The notes under the pieces were generated by a model, which did no database searches, was not told the DNA's origin, and was given only the letters and a program-made list of their open reading frames with translations. The position numbers and the translations under genes are program-made. This document shows positions 1-22,570 of a stretch of 64,000 bases of DNA, piece by piece; the stretch's first letter is position 1, and every line of letters starts with the position of its first letter. Source of the stretch: Datnioides undecimradiatus (Eukaryota > Chordata > Actinopteri > Lobotiformes > Datnioididae); the NCBI GenBank assembly GCA_008933995.1, contig WARS01000029.1, positions 9,681,107-9,745,106 on the forward strand. Direction: 5' to 3'.

Positions 1-117
1 CATCGAACTCTGCTTTAGACGTAATCTAATCAATGACATTGTCTGTTTTATGGTTCAAGTTGCATGGCTGACAGCACTGTTGTTGTTTGTTTTGTTTTTT
101 TTATTCCCTTTCTGTAG

Positions 118-2367
118 TACCTGTTTGTGTCACTGCGGAACAGAGAATCCTGTTTCCAGCTGCTGCGTTCAGTATGTCCTCAGATAGAGGTGAGTGGCTC
201 AGGTCAAATGTTAGAGTTTTTAGTTCTGCAGTGCAGGTTGTAATAAAACTGTATGGAAAATGGTTCATCACAAAATGTGTTGGGGGTTTTTTTTTTTAGT
301 GTGTAAAATCGGCACATTTGTCTGTGTTACAGGATGGCAGCACAAACAGTAGCCCTGTCTTCTCCTCTGCTGAGACCATCTTCGATAAGAGCAAGCATGT
401 GGTACGAGACGTTTTTCTCAATACTGCAAAAGTTAAAATGCCTCAAGTTGTCGTCACGAGGCCTCTTTGCTTTACTTCAGCTCGTGATGGTGTTCCTTCC
501 TCTCTAATCTTCACAGAACACGAGCCAGTCCAGCCTGGATGACAGCTTTGACCAGTTCGATGGCTCCGAGTCTCAGTCTTTGCAAGACCAGCTGCTGCAC
601 AAACCACACAGAGGTGAGAAGTCACCAGCCGTTTAATCTTTTACATGACGTTTAGGTGCGCAATGGTAACCTGGGTTAGTAAAAAAAACTCTTACCTATA
701 ATAAGAAACTTTGTGTATGATGGGCAAAGGTAGTTTTTTGCTGCATTTTACTTTTTTACTTTTGTTTTGTTTTTGTTTTGCTTTAAGTTAACCCAGTGCT
801 AATCCTCTGCCAAACGTAGTGTAGATGGACCTCTTGTTCTTATTTCTGCCATTTGAAGTGGAAAGTCCAAGGTGTAATAGTACACTTTGATTGATTTATC
901 TTTCCCCATGTCTGTCCCTTCTTCAGAGGCAGTGCCTAATGTGAGCGGCTCGGCTTTCAGGAGCTTGCACATGCAGCAGAGCGATAGCTCGTCCTCAGAG
1001 GAGCTGTCAGTATCAGGTAATGCAAAGATTAGTTATCAGCTAAAGCCTAGAAAACTGGAAGCCTGGTGTGTTTAGTTATCAGTGGCTGACAGAGACGATG
1101 ACTTCAGACACTTGAAATAAAAAGTGGCTTTTGTCTGATCCCCAGACAGACAGATATCTGCACATGTACATATAGAATATGTCAGAGGTTGATTTTTGCA
1201 TCTCACGCTCCTCAATCCTGTGCAAACTATGTAATGAACTGTGCATCAGCAAAAACCTACCATAAACTGAAGGTACCATGTATCAGCATGAGAACCTTTT
1301 TATATTTATGTTACGCTCACATTTATTTTTTTCCAGGTTCAAGTGGATCGTGGGTTTGGAATGTGACAGAAAAGGCCAAGTCCCTGCTGGTTCAGAGGGA
1401 GGCCAGCACCCTCAACACTCTACTCTTCATTTACTTGATTTTGTGAGTAGTTTCTCCCCTCCCTCCTTTTTAATCCACTGCCTTATGTCCCTGCGTGCTA
1501 ATCTAAATCTGCTTCTCACTTTCAAAGTCACTCTCATTACGGGAAAGGCTGAGGAATTTCAGAAACCTGTCCTGGTAGTGATCGACTAGGTGATCGAGCC
1601 AGCTGAGGTTGCCAGCTTTTTTAAATGTGCTTTTGATTGCAACCATGAAGAGTGTTCCGTTAAACCACATATTAACCTATTAATTAAGCCTAAAACACCT
1701 CCCACCTTTCCACCTTGAGTGTAAACTGTAATGTTTGCTGGCAGTGCTGTTAATTTAAATGTAAATTCGACTAGCAGGCCATTCAGGTGCCCACTAAAAG
1801 GACATTACTGAAGTATCTGGCTGTGGTTGGTTCCTTATGTTCCTGCTCTCAGCTGATATCATTAACCTTTATCACAGTAAATAAATAAATAAGTGTTGAA
1901 TGCGATGTTTGCGTGTATGTTACAGGGTTGTGCTGCTGCTGCTGTCTTCTGGCTACATTGGTTTACGTATTGTGGCCCTGGAGGAACAGCTGACATCCCT
2001 TGGGGCGCTACCTGAGTTCACCTTACAGAGCGGGTAAGAACCCTTTCTCTTTCGATTCGTCTCTCTCATTCGTCTTTCTCATAAGTGCATTTCTCTGAAT
2101 ATGAAGCCACGTAAACACGTCGTGTAGGATGGCTGCCCAAGAGAAAGCATGAGTGAGCAGTATAGTCTACTTTGATATTTGTGTTTTAATCTGGTGTTTA
2201 CTCTTTTGTGTAATTGGCTTTGTTCTCTTTCAAGGAAGCACATTAACTCTTGCAACAGGTGTAGCCTCCCTGCCAAGTGGCTAAATACTTGTGTAAGGTG
2301 TGTATTTAGTTCGCCGCTCTCAACTGGTTCCCTCTTGTGTTTTCACAGGTACCGCCAAGACACATAA
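118..2367 (+). CDS. GRAMD2-type GRAM-domain membrane protein, 3' part (7 coding exons, N-terminus outside window)
   Basis: GRAMD2 proteins are ER-anchored and bind plasma-membrane phosphoinositides at ER-plasma membrane contacts. Exons: 118-189, 333-401, 517-613, 927-1016, 1337-1442, 1926-2033 and 2349-2367 (stop TAA). All have AG/GT borders and matching phases, giving 186 visible residues. The first exon reads YLFVSLRNRESCFQLL, the end of a GRAM domain. Then comes a Ser/Asp/Glu-rich linker, one membrane helix split across the exons at 1337 and 1926 (LLFIYLILVVLLLLLSSGYI), and a short tail with EEQLTSLG. There is no room for a VASt sterol-transfer domain between GRAM and helix, which argues against GRAMD1A/B/C. 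The short tail after the helix fits GRAMD2A better than GRAMD2B. The paralogue choice is from memory, so no symbol is given. The gene is convergent with lim2. Confidence 0.82.
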
Positions 2368-4605
2368 CACTTGGTGACTGAAGGAGAGATGGGTTGACTC
2401 ATGACTGGAGGATTATTTCGGCCTCTTCCAGCAGAACACAGCGGGAGAAAGTTCACGTACTCAGACTGTGCTCCCAACATGGCCTCTGTTGTTGGCTAGA
2501 GGAAAAATGGCCAACCTGTGCAATTTCAGAGACAACTTGTTAACTTGAAGGGCTATATTTCCTCTTAGTGCAGTAGTTAAACGGACATGCCACGACTTAG
2601 TCACACAGAGCCGAGCCAAAATGCGCACACGCTGCCTGGTTGCAGTGTGTCTGTAGCTCAGACCAAAGCCAAACGGCTCGAACCTTATGTGTGCCACACT
2701 TGCCAAGTTTGACGGGCACGTTCCTGACAGCACCTGCATCTGCATCTGTGAACCTGTTACCCATTGTCCTACATATACATACTCTTCTCCCTCAGCATGC
2801 AGTCTGAACAGGGCTATACCAATCAGCATTAGCCTGCTGTAGTGCTCATTATTGCACCTCAACACCAGAGACGTAGTGCTATGCATAGCCAAAGATGCAC
2901 ATCTTTTGCATGAGTGCACGGAGATGACTTTAAAATGATCTTTCCTGTTATTTACCCTTCCACCTATCGGTGGTGTGTCTCTGTCTCTGTCCTTAAGTTA
3001 AGTAATTAACTGGGTACTTCTCTTCAAATGGTTCTAATCAGCTGTGGGTTGGCATGATGATAGCTGAAATCTCAAAATCAGATCGGCCCGTGGAGGCTTG
3101 AAACTCCTGAAGGTCTTCTCCTTTCTCTCTTTTCTCCGACCAGCAATGATTGCAACATTACTTTCCTCGTCTTTGGTATGATTTAAACCAGTTTAATGAT
3201 CAATGCTCAGAGGTTATATCGTTCCCTGCGGTCTCAACTGGATGAAAGCATCAACAATGCAACAATGCACAAGTATTTAGTACAGCAGGACACCAGGTTG
3301 TCTCAGAAGCATCGCTACGTTTTTGTGTAGTTTTTTATGACTTTGGTCTTCAAGAGTAGATTTAAAACCTCTCTGCTATCGATGTCTGTTGCTGTACTGT
3401 CTGCCACGACACATGTTCAAAGTACAAACCTCTCTCTCACACAGAGACACACACAGACCTCTTGAGGACCAAGTGGCATATCTAGAACTTTCAGGTTATT
3501 TAACGTAGCAACAGTAATGTATTTCTAATGGTCATGCACATGTCTGCAATATTGACACTTGACAGATACTGTATGCGCTTTCTCACTCTCACCCAAAGAG
3601 GAGAATGTCTGGTCCAAGTTTTCAGCGAAACAAGTGGTCCCAAGATAAATATTTCAATATGCAACAAATTATTATGCATGGCAAAGTGTAATTTATCTTT
3701 GTGTGCTTTTTTTTTTTAAATGGAGTTTGATGTTCGTGAGAAAGAATTTGTTTAAGGAACAAAAAAAAAAGATGTCGAGGGGGGGAAGTAATATAGGAAC
3801 AGCTCAAGTGAGCGAGCGCACTTTAAAAATGTGTGGTGCCTGTCACAATCTAAGACACCGTGTTTTGGATTGAGAAGAAATGGCAAAGGGGGCATTCTGT
3901 GGTAACTGATGGTGCTAAGACCTTTCTGGTTTTTTTTAAAAATTGTTTTCACTCAGGGGTGGTGGGCACTACCTGCCACGTGGTTTTAGGTCGTCATCTT
4001 TTCCTTTTGTCATTTCAAAGTCTTGTGCTCGTGATGGGGTTCACATTCTGTACATCTTGGCTTTGGTGGTTTCTCAAGTGTCACTTTGAGAAAGAACACT
4101 ACTTTTCATTGAGATTCACTTGACTTTCCTATGTAACTGTATTCAGCTTCCCAAACTGCTTTCCCCCCTGTTATGACTATTTTTAAACTAAATGCATATC
4201 CACATCTCAATGATTTAACATCACCCTTGTGTGTGGAAGCTCTTCTTGACGAGGTGTAGCGAGTAGACTGACTTTTGCTACATCCTGTTTCAAGAAGGTT
4301 GTATTCTTACGTTTAACTGAGGCTTTTGTCAACATGCCATACAGTCAGTCCTTATAATCCTCCACTTGGGGGCAGCACACACATCCACTGTCCTTGAATG
4401 GACTCGATGCAAGAATCTCAATGATGAGGGCAGTATTTGTGTGGTTTTGCACTATTCAAAGTGTTGTAAATAATTTTGTATCAATTGTTAATGTCCTTAA
4501 TTCTACCATGGTCCTATATATATTTATTTGCATTCAGTGTAATTCAAAGTAGTCTCTGTGAGATGGCTTTGTTATTGTTGAAAATAAATCAAACGTTGCG
4601 AAGTA
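2368..4605 (+). other. Probable 3' UTR of the GRAMD2-type gene
   Basis: About 2.2 kb follow the TAA stop at 2365-2367. No splice-supported coding exon was found on either strand. The first convincing plus-strand poly(A) signal is near 4583, so this is read as one long 3' UTR. The open frames inside (for example 3860-4123 plus, 2461-2919 minus) are AT-rich and resemble no family I know. The 3' limit is inferred. Confidence 0.5.
4583..4588 (+). terminator. Candidate poly(A) signal of the GRAMD2-type gene
   Basis: AATAAA on the plus strand, followed by TG-rich sequence. A second AATAAA lies at 4647-4652. Either could set the 3' end. Confidence 0.45.
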
Positions 4606-4699
4606 AATGTTTTGTGTATTTGCTGTTTCTTCACAAGTCTTGAGCAAATAAAATGGGGAAAAATTGGAACATTTACATATAAGCCATTAACCTTTTATA

Positions 4700-4776
4700 A
4701 CAGTGTGTGTGTGAGGCAAAATATATACACACACTCACTCACACCCCTTCTCTCTCGCTCTCTCGCTCTCTCTCTC
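4700..4776. repeat. Simple-repeat patch: TG, CA/CTCA and TC tracts
   Basis: A short GTGTGTGTGAG tract is followed at about 4728 by CACACACTCACTCACAC and by a TCTC(G) tract at 4749-4776. The first two are inverted relative to each other and could fold. It lies in the convergent intergenic space between the GRAMD2-type gene and lim2. The rest of 4606-5446 shows only another short (TG)n at 5157-5171 and no gene. Confidence 0.7.
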
Positions 4777-5446
4777 CGGATATATATGAAGAATGTAAGG
4801 CAGGTTCAGTGTTGGTGGTGTTGCCAAACCCTTTTGCTTGCTTATTATTTTAAGTCATGAATTCTACATCAGTAACCCACAGAAATCAAGTTAAACTTAT
4901 TTTACAGTTTGCTGCTGCTGCTGCTGCACTCTCATTTGTGTTTGCTTGGCCGACTGGTAGTCCATTTTTAAAAACCAGCCAACAAGACTTTTCACCATTA
5001 GCAGAGCAGGAGAAACCAGATAACTCAGCGAGTAAGCTGAGCTCCTCTTGTGGCACAGACCTCATCGTCCAGCAGTGGTGTAATGTGCCTGCTACATGTG
5101 GAAAAAGACCACCATCTAGTGGAGACTACACACACTGTGAAGTAGATCTGTAAATGTGTGTGTGTGTGTGTAAATTATGAATCAAGAAAATATTACAGAA
5201 GGTATGCATGAATGTTTAGCAACATTAAATGATGGTTCAGGTTATTTAATTCAGTGAAGTTGAAATAATAAATGATGTTAATAGTCTGGTGGTATGATGC
5301 GTTGTGAGAGAGGTTGTTCTATGTAATGTATGGTGTTAAATTAACTGATCTGGTGTGAATAAATTAGCCCCAAAAATTAAAAAAGACCCACAGCTGCCAG
5401 AGAATCAGAGTTAACAGAGAAACCACACAGGGGTCCATGACTTCTA

Positions 5447-5517
5447 TTTATTCCATTCTAGTTACTCAAAATCAGCAGCGACATCTGTTGCAACAGTGCT
5501 TGACCTAATCAGTGTGC
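5447..5517 (-). terminator. lim2: lim2 3' UTR with candidate poly(A) signal
   Basis: On the minus strand AATAAA occupies 5452-5447, about 66 nt after the lim2 TGA stop. That would make a very short 3' UTR. Further AATAAA-like sites downstream have not been excluded. Confidence 0.4.
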
Positions 5518-7183
5518 TCAGCTGTCAGGGCTATTTGACGGAGGGGGTTCTGCAGTGGTTCGCTGGTAAGCACAGAGCTGAAACACACCTGAAAGATGGC
5601 AAATACAGGAAAAGTCTTGATTGTGTTAGAAAATTAAACATGACACCAAAAAAAGACATCTCACTGTGGCCAATAATGGTCAAAGAAAGGAAAAGTAGAT
5701 TTCTGTTACTGAGGAAGTTGTGTTAGTGTTAGTGTGTCAGTGTGTTAGTGTGTCAATGTTAGTTAAGTATCATTGTTACTGAAGACTGGAGATTTCAAAT
5801 CCTACATATAGATGCTTTGAATAGTTGATTTATTATAAAACCAGAAGAACCAAAATACATTTTATTTTTTACTTTTTTAAGAACTTACTGGTTGATTACA
5901 GAGCCAAAGATACCACTTGAATGCATTAATGCCTCCAAGCTGCTGTGTAATCATCTAATATGACGTAGTTCTGCATTAGAGTGTGCAGCTTTACTGGCTT
6001 CAGTATATGTAAATCCATGTACATGTTTAGTTACTCACTACAGAACTGCGAAAGAAATGTGGTGCAATGCACACCTTTGGATATCCCATGCAATGCACAC
6101 ATAAATAAGGATTTTATAAAAGAAATAAACAAATTACATACATGAATGAAAATGAGTACATACCTGCTGCAAAAGCCAAAATGATGGCCACCCAGCCGAT
6201 GATGTAGGACCAGGAAAAGCGCCAGTCCAAGAAGCGTTTGCCAAAGAAAGTGACAGTCACTCCAGTGTAAATTGCCAACGCAAGTAGAGCAAGAAAACCT
6301 TAATTAGGAAAACATAGAAATGAGCAAAATAGATACATATAAGATAAACTACATCAACATTGCACAAGCGTTGCCTAAAAGTATTACACAGATTTTTTTT
6401 TTTTACCTAAATCCTGCTGTCCACTGACCTAAAACAAGCTGTTTTGACCCCAGAACAGTCCACTGTGCATGTGTGTTACCTGACAGGACCAGGGCGATGC
6501 CACCTGTACGGACCCTCCTGTTTTTAGTGCCATTGGTGAAGGCGCTCAGGCCGAGCACCACTCCGGCAAAGCAGCTCAGCACTGCCAGCAACATAAAAGC
6601 ACGTGTGGCATCCCAAAAGGCTGGACACAAAGAGGTCAGGACCACATACACATCATCAGATACACAGAAATACTGTTAATTTAGGTTGCAGACACAGTGT
6701 GAACAATCACAATACCACTTTTATTATGGTGAATTGTGCTGCTGTGTCGTCCTTCAATCTGAGCTTTTCTTTTTCTCTTCTTTCAATTGCTGCTTGTACA
6801 ATTTCAGCAAATGTTCTGTCCATTAATAAAAGAGCTGTGTCTTTATGAGCCTAATTCATATCACTATTAAATCTACAGCGTGTAAATAAACAAGTGCAAT
6901 GTGCTTAGCAACAAGTTAGTTAGCAACAATAAACAATAATCATCAGAAAACAAAATATATATTGGAATCCATTTTGTCCAGATGCCTCCTCTCTGAAGTA
7001 CTCACCTACAGTTATGGTGTGGGCATGGCATTTGTGGTTGATGCAGAACCTCCAAAGCCCCTGATTGGCAGAGCTACCCGAGTAACGATACTGCATCCAG
7101 AAGTCCGTTGCCGTAGAAACGATGAGCAGCACAAGAGCAGCCACACCGCAGAGTGTGCCTCCTCCTGCCAAAGAATACAGCAT
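5518..7183 (-). CDS. lim2: Lens intrinsic membrane protein 2 (MP20), complete, 4 coding exons
   Basis: LIM2/MP20 is an abundant lens-fibre membrane protein of the PMP22/claudin superfamily, linked to fibre-cell adhesion and communication. Minus-strand exons: 7183-7006, 6620-6480, 6298-6164 and 5588-5518. They total 525 nt and give 174 residues, against 173 in human. All junctions are AG/GT with phase 1. The start MLYSLAGGG aligns with human MYSFMGGG. Family landmarks are TATDFWMQYR, the QGLWRFC motif of the first extracellular loop with a nearby second Cys (INHKC), WDATRAFM opening helix 2, LAIYTGVTVTFFG at helix 3, and DWRFSWSYIIGW into helix 4. Four hydrophobic helices lie roughly at residues 2-25, 65-88, 102-125 and 141-162. 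The last exon reads VFQLCAYQRTTAEPPP, corresponding to human IFYMCAYRVHEC, so the cytoplasmic tail has diverged. Fish often carry several lim2 copies; which one this is cannot be told here. Confidence 0.94.
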
Positions 7184-9010
7184 TGTGGAGAAGCTAGGGG
7201 GAGCGCTGCTCTCCTAAACATTCAGCAACTGCTCAGGGAGGAGAGGACAGAGTGGAGAGTGAAGTTCTACATATAAAATGCAACTGTTGTTTTGTTAGAC
7301 ATTTTATTTGGGCTAACTGACTGTTGATGCTTGATCTGCATCAGGCATTTTGACCGAAAGTATACATCACTATTTATTATCGCTATGCCTGCTCTAAATA
7401 ACAAAGTTAATAAGCCGGTCAGTGCCGCTCTCCAGTACACTACCCTGTCTCCCATCCTTCCTTATGCAAATCAGGTACCTCAGTTATTCTAGGTCTGTGT
7501 GGTCACTGACAGAACTTTTTCAGCCTCATGGATGAGCTGCAGGTCTAAATCAGAGATGTCCATGATAGCTCCAGAGACCTGCAGCAAATCTTGTTTTTAT
7601 CTTTAAGTATCTGAGCCACGTTTAGGTGCTCACTGTAGTCTCAGAGCAAAGAAAGAGTAGATTGATTAGGTTTTGTGCACTGATAAACACTGAAAAACAA
7701 ATGCTTAATTCTTAAACAAGCAGGAGTCATTTCTCTGGTTTTTAACAATCAACACGTGGATAAAAAAAACGTGCACATACATGCACACTGGGTCAAGAAA
7801 GTGAGTCATTCTTCAGTGATGCTGTTAAATTGGTTATAGCCAGCAAAGCACTTGAGCCAAACCTCTGTACAACAATAAGCTTGCCTATCAGGCAGTTTAG
7901 AGCCATTGTTCCCCACTAATTCCCCTTTATGCACCACAAACTAATCTTTCGACACTGAGCAACTGACCCGTCAGCAGTGTCGCTCCCTGTCACACAGCCA
8001 GAAAGCCAGTGATTTCATACGATGATTTCAACTCTCGTGCTCCCCGCTCCAGCTTTTAAAAGCCTAAACCCAAATTCCAAAATCACATCCAAATTAGACT
8101 TCACATTTGACTTCTAAATGTCTGAAACAATATATTTATCAGGAAGCATAAACAAGCATCGCAGGCCCAGTTTGATAGCTGTGAAGATCTTTTTCCCTAC
8201 ACAGATGTCTCCAAATTTCATCCCTTCTGTCTTTGTAGTCCACCTTGTTCTCCAAAAGCAAGTTGTTAGTTGTTAAGTTTTAAACCCTCAAGGAAAGTAA
8301 CATCCTTCTGGAAGTACAGTAAAAACAGATTCTGTGTTAGTCCAAGTTTTTTTCTCTGATACCTCTGGGTTGGCTGCTGTCTCTTCGGGGTTGCTGGCTT
8401 GAACAGTGTGCCTATCCTTTTTAAGCCCTGTAGCCCCTGGCTCTCATTGTCCCCCTCACAAAAGAGGGAATGATCGAGTGCAGCATGTGAGTTATGGTAA
8501 ATCCCCGCTTGCTCTCTTCTCTGCAGCTACCTCCATCCCTCTATCATCCCTACGTCTCTCTAACCTCTTGCGCTTGGTCCACCTCTTTGTGCCATGCATG
8601 ACTTTTTCTCATTCCTCAACATCCTCAATACTTCTTTTCCTCCATGTTAACTCAAACTCATGTATGATCAGAAGTCCATCAGAAGAATCTTTTCCACCAA
8701 AGGCCACGTGCAACGCCCGGCCCCCACAGCTGAGCCAAGCCAGTGAGTGTGCAGCAGAGGCATTTGCCAACGGCATAAGCAATTGCCAAATCAGAAAGTA
8801 CGCGCATGTGCATCCAGTGCTTTGAATACGCCTGCAGTTGTGCTCATCTTTCACCTACCTGTGTGCACCAGAGTAACATGTCAGGCCCCAGCTTTTAAGC
8901 AAAGACTAGTTAGTTAGTGCACACGGTGAACTGAAAAACATTTTTCATTTGAATTCCACACGTTCGATTTCACAAAACGACAACAGGCACAAGTATGACG
9001 GCACTCTGTA
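7184..9010. promoter_or_regulatory. lim2 upstream region / lim2-wdr47 intergenic
   Basis: About 1.8 kb without a supported gene. The sequence just upstream of the lim2 ATG must hold its 5' UTR and promoter. A pair of half-MARE-like sites (TCAGCAACTGCTCA, 7222-7235) lies about 40 nt upstream of the ATG. Large Maf factors drive many lens genes, so this is a plausible but untested element. The rest, including the open frame at 8406-8825, shows no recognisable feature. Confidence 0.4.
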
Positions 9011-10973
9011 TCTTTATTTTACTATTTATTTATCATTTACAGCTCTAAAGTCTTACTTAAAAATAATTAATTTTGTTCAAAAGCAGGAACAACATGGTAG
9101 CAGACAGCCACTATTTTATTAATTAACAGTTTGAACACCATTGACCCCTTGACAGTTCCATCATTACACACTTGTGTGCCACAAACATTGTTTAAAACCT
9201 ACAAAGGCTTCCAACGACACCAAATATGCCATATTGTGTGCCAAAGCTAAAGTAAAACATGATACATAATAGGAAAAAACATGACACACAGTCTCTCCAA
9301 TACCTACTTCTATCTCATGTTCACTGGGTTTCTGCATAGGTGACCTCAGGAAAAGTAACAGACTTGTCCAGATTTGTCATTACACATTGTGCAGTCCAGC
9401 AGCATTCATGTCTTTAAAGTGCCTCATTACCATTGTCTTGACTTTTGCCATTTCTCATTTCTTTGGTCATTTTGTAGGCGGAGGACATAGATGCTGTCCT
9501 TCTGAGACTATAAGAGAACATGTCATATTTCAAAGTTACTCTATCCCTAAACTTTCTCAGGACCACTTGTCCTCATGAATACCTATCCTCATTTTTATTA
9601 TTAAAAATCTTGGCTGTTTTGGAGGCAACAAGCTCATGAACAGGCGATTGGTTATTGAGCTCTTAACACAATTACTCTTCACCCAATCACTTTTTACCAC
9701 TGCATTAAGTTTTGTTTTTACTGTGCTTATCTACTGAAATGGCACTGACTCTGCTTATTAATGACAACGACTGAGGAGAAATGGTGAGCTTACACTTACA
9801 GAGGTTTCTAAAAAAAAAGGACTTATTCCCATTTTGCAATTTATCTTTTTAGTTTGTCTGAAAAACACCAGATGAATGACAATTTTTCTCAAAGATGCAT
9901 TTATAAATAACCAAAATTGCAAACCTGGACATACTGTGTTTTTAACATCTGAGTACTCACTCACTTTAACAGTAACAGACGTAGGGAAAATGTGTACAAA
10001 TGCCAATAGATCGCCATTTTTCCATTGCAGAAACATTGATGAGGCATGAGAAAATACCAAAATAAAGCTGCAAATAAATAAATAAATCTCTCCATCGATC
10101 TATGCATTCAAAAATCTCTACAAATGTTACAAAAAGGCACATTATGATATGTATAACCAAACATGGCTTCTCTCCAAAAGAGTCTGGCTTGCTGCTTCCT
10201 GTAGAACCTATTAATGTTGAACCAACTTCAACCAACCTTCTACAGGGACCTTCATGTTTTGCAGTAAATTCAGACTTTGTCCTTCTAAAATGTGGTTTGG
10301 CATCGTGACAAAAGAATCTAATGTGAAAATGTGCCTGAAGTGAACCTACTCATGACTATCAATAGCACATTATCAGTCATCTGAATATTCTACTGACATC
10401 TTTGTATGGTTAATCTGTATGCTCTAATTACAAAAGCCAGAAGCAGAAGGTACTGAGTAAACACACACACACGCACACACAGACACACACCCTAAATACG
10501 TGAAGCTCCATTGTGAATAGAAACATTAACACTAAAATTTCATGTCTTTCTTTTCACAGCATTTGCAAAATGTTCTAATAAGTATTTGAGTATTCTCAAA
10601 CTCTGAAGCCAAATACAAACACATAGTCAGGTTGTGTTTGCCCGCACACGTGTGTACACACTCACAAAGACATAAACAGTAGTCTGAAAACACACAACAC
10701 GCGTCATCGTTAAACTGACTCAAAAACAGATCTGTCACTCAGTTTACATACACGCACATACATGCATATATGCACATTCCCACACACAAACAAAGAGTGA
10801 TCTCTAAACCAAGCAACATATGAACAGCTTGATGCTCACGGTATGCATACACGCAAACACGCATAGACACACCCCACAGCAGCTCCCATGCTGGGATGTG
10901 TGCGATCGCTGTGTTCTTGTGCTTCCCGCTGCTGCTGCTGCTGCTGTTAACTAGTTTTTCTCTAGTGAATAGT
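9011..10973 (-). other. wdr47: Probable wdr47 3' UTR
   Basis: About 1.96 kb lie between the wdr47 TGA and clustered minus-strand AATAAA signals (9018-9013 and 9030-9025). A (CAG)6-like run on the minus strand (plus-strand GCT repeats at 10928-10946) sits about 27 nt past the stop. A CA-rich stretch is at 10460-10492. No exon was recognised on either strand. The 3' end is inferred. Confidence 0.45.
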
Positions 10974-21503
<10,530 letters not shown>

Positions 21504-22075
21504 CTGTCAGTCTGCGCCAACAACACGCCGCATTAAAGCCGCTCCGCTCCGTCTGCACTCTCCAAATACAACAGTATGTGTGAAGGAGAACAGTAGAAAC
21601 GGGTGTCTGTCTGTTTCAATCGCAGCCAGTGTCTCAGGAAAGGTCCCCTCTGCCTTCTTTCTTGTACACAGCTCGCGGTTGCCATGCGGACGCAGCCGCA
21701 AACCACCAATCAACTGTGACGACGACGCCCCGTGGTCACACCTACAACACAGCGATTAAAAAAAAACCTTTCAGCTGATGGAGAGGGGAAACAAAATAAA
21801 ATACAAGTAAATAACAATATAAACAGTGTAGAAAAAAACATACTGCACTCGGTACTATTTGTTTTCGACAAACATGCACTTACCTGAGTTAATAATTCCG
21901 GGAAATGCAATGCATGCGATAATTGAATTATGCATATCCAGCTTTAGCATGTAGCTAATGGTTGATATCCCAAGTCAAACTGTAAAGACTTGTTCGACCA
22001 AGATAATAATAATAATAATAAAAAACTACCCAAATATCTGGTTTCATAGCTACAAATAATATTTTAACCAAAGGT

Positions 22076-22330
22076 AGTGGTGGAAGGTAATTGAGTACAT
22101 TTACTCAAGTATAGGCCTGTTCAGTTTTTTCACCACATTTCTTAAGGAAATGTTGTTTACTTTATACTTTACTAGATCAAATGTAAATTTTGTTTACTTT
22201 TGAATTCATCATATTACACAGATAAATATTGCAATTTTAATTTAAATGCAGTAATCTGACATCTTTACCAATTACTTTTTTTTGTAATTGGGGTTTTCTA
22301 CTGGCATAACCCTGGGATAGTCGTTGGCAC
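22076..22330. repeat. Degraded dispersed repeat between wdr47 and camsap2
   Basis: It opens with GTGGTGGAAGGTAATTGAG followed by TACATTTACTCAAGTA, a start I recognise from a very common teleost non-autonomous repeat. TTTACTTTATACTTTACTAG and similar words follow. The 3' limit is vague. The interval 21741-22570 otherwise shows no gene. Confidence 0.5.
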
Positions 22331-22570
22331 TGTCCAGCCTTGTTATTGATTGCCGCACCAATTTGAAATTAAAAATGATGACCACTGTGCAGCACCATAG
22401 CCAATGAAAGATGCCAAATGTTCAAGTTAGGAACTGTTGCAGTTTGGAAGTGGTGGCTTGGGCATTATTTGGTTTAAATTGACCTTTTTACCAGTTGTAT
22501 CTCCACATATGGTAGCTTCATCTTTAGCTCTATGGTAAACGAGGTGATAACCCACAAATAATGATCAGCT

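Noticed and set aside
4857-5153. Plus-strand 98-residue open frame starting MNSTSVTHR
   Set aside because: It has an alanine run from a GCT repeat and a hydrophobic stretch. There is no conserved motif or gene context, so probably chance in intergenic DNA.
6027-6110. Alternative lim2 last exon reading FMCALHG on the minus strand
   Set aside because: It resembles FYMCAYR slightly but lacks an acceptor AG in the right phase. The exon at 5588-5518 has a good acceptor, correct phase and a better match (VFQLCAYQ).
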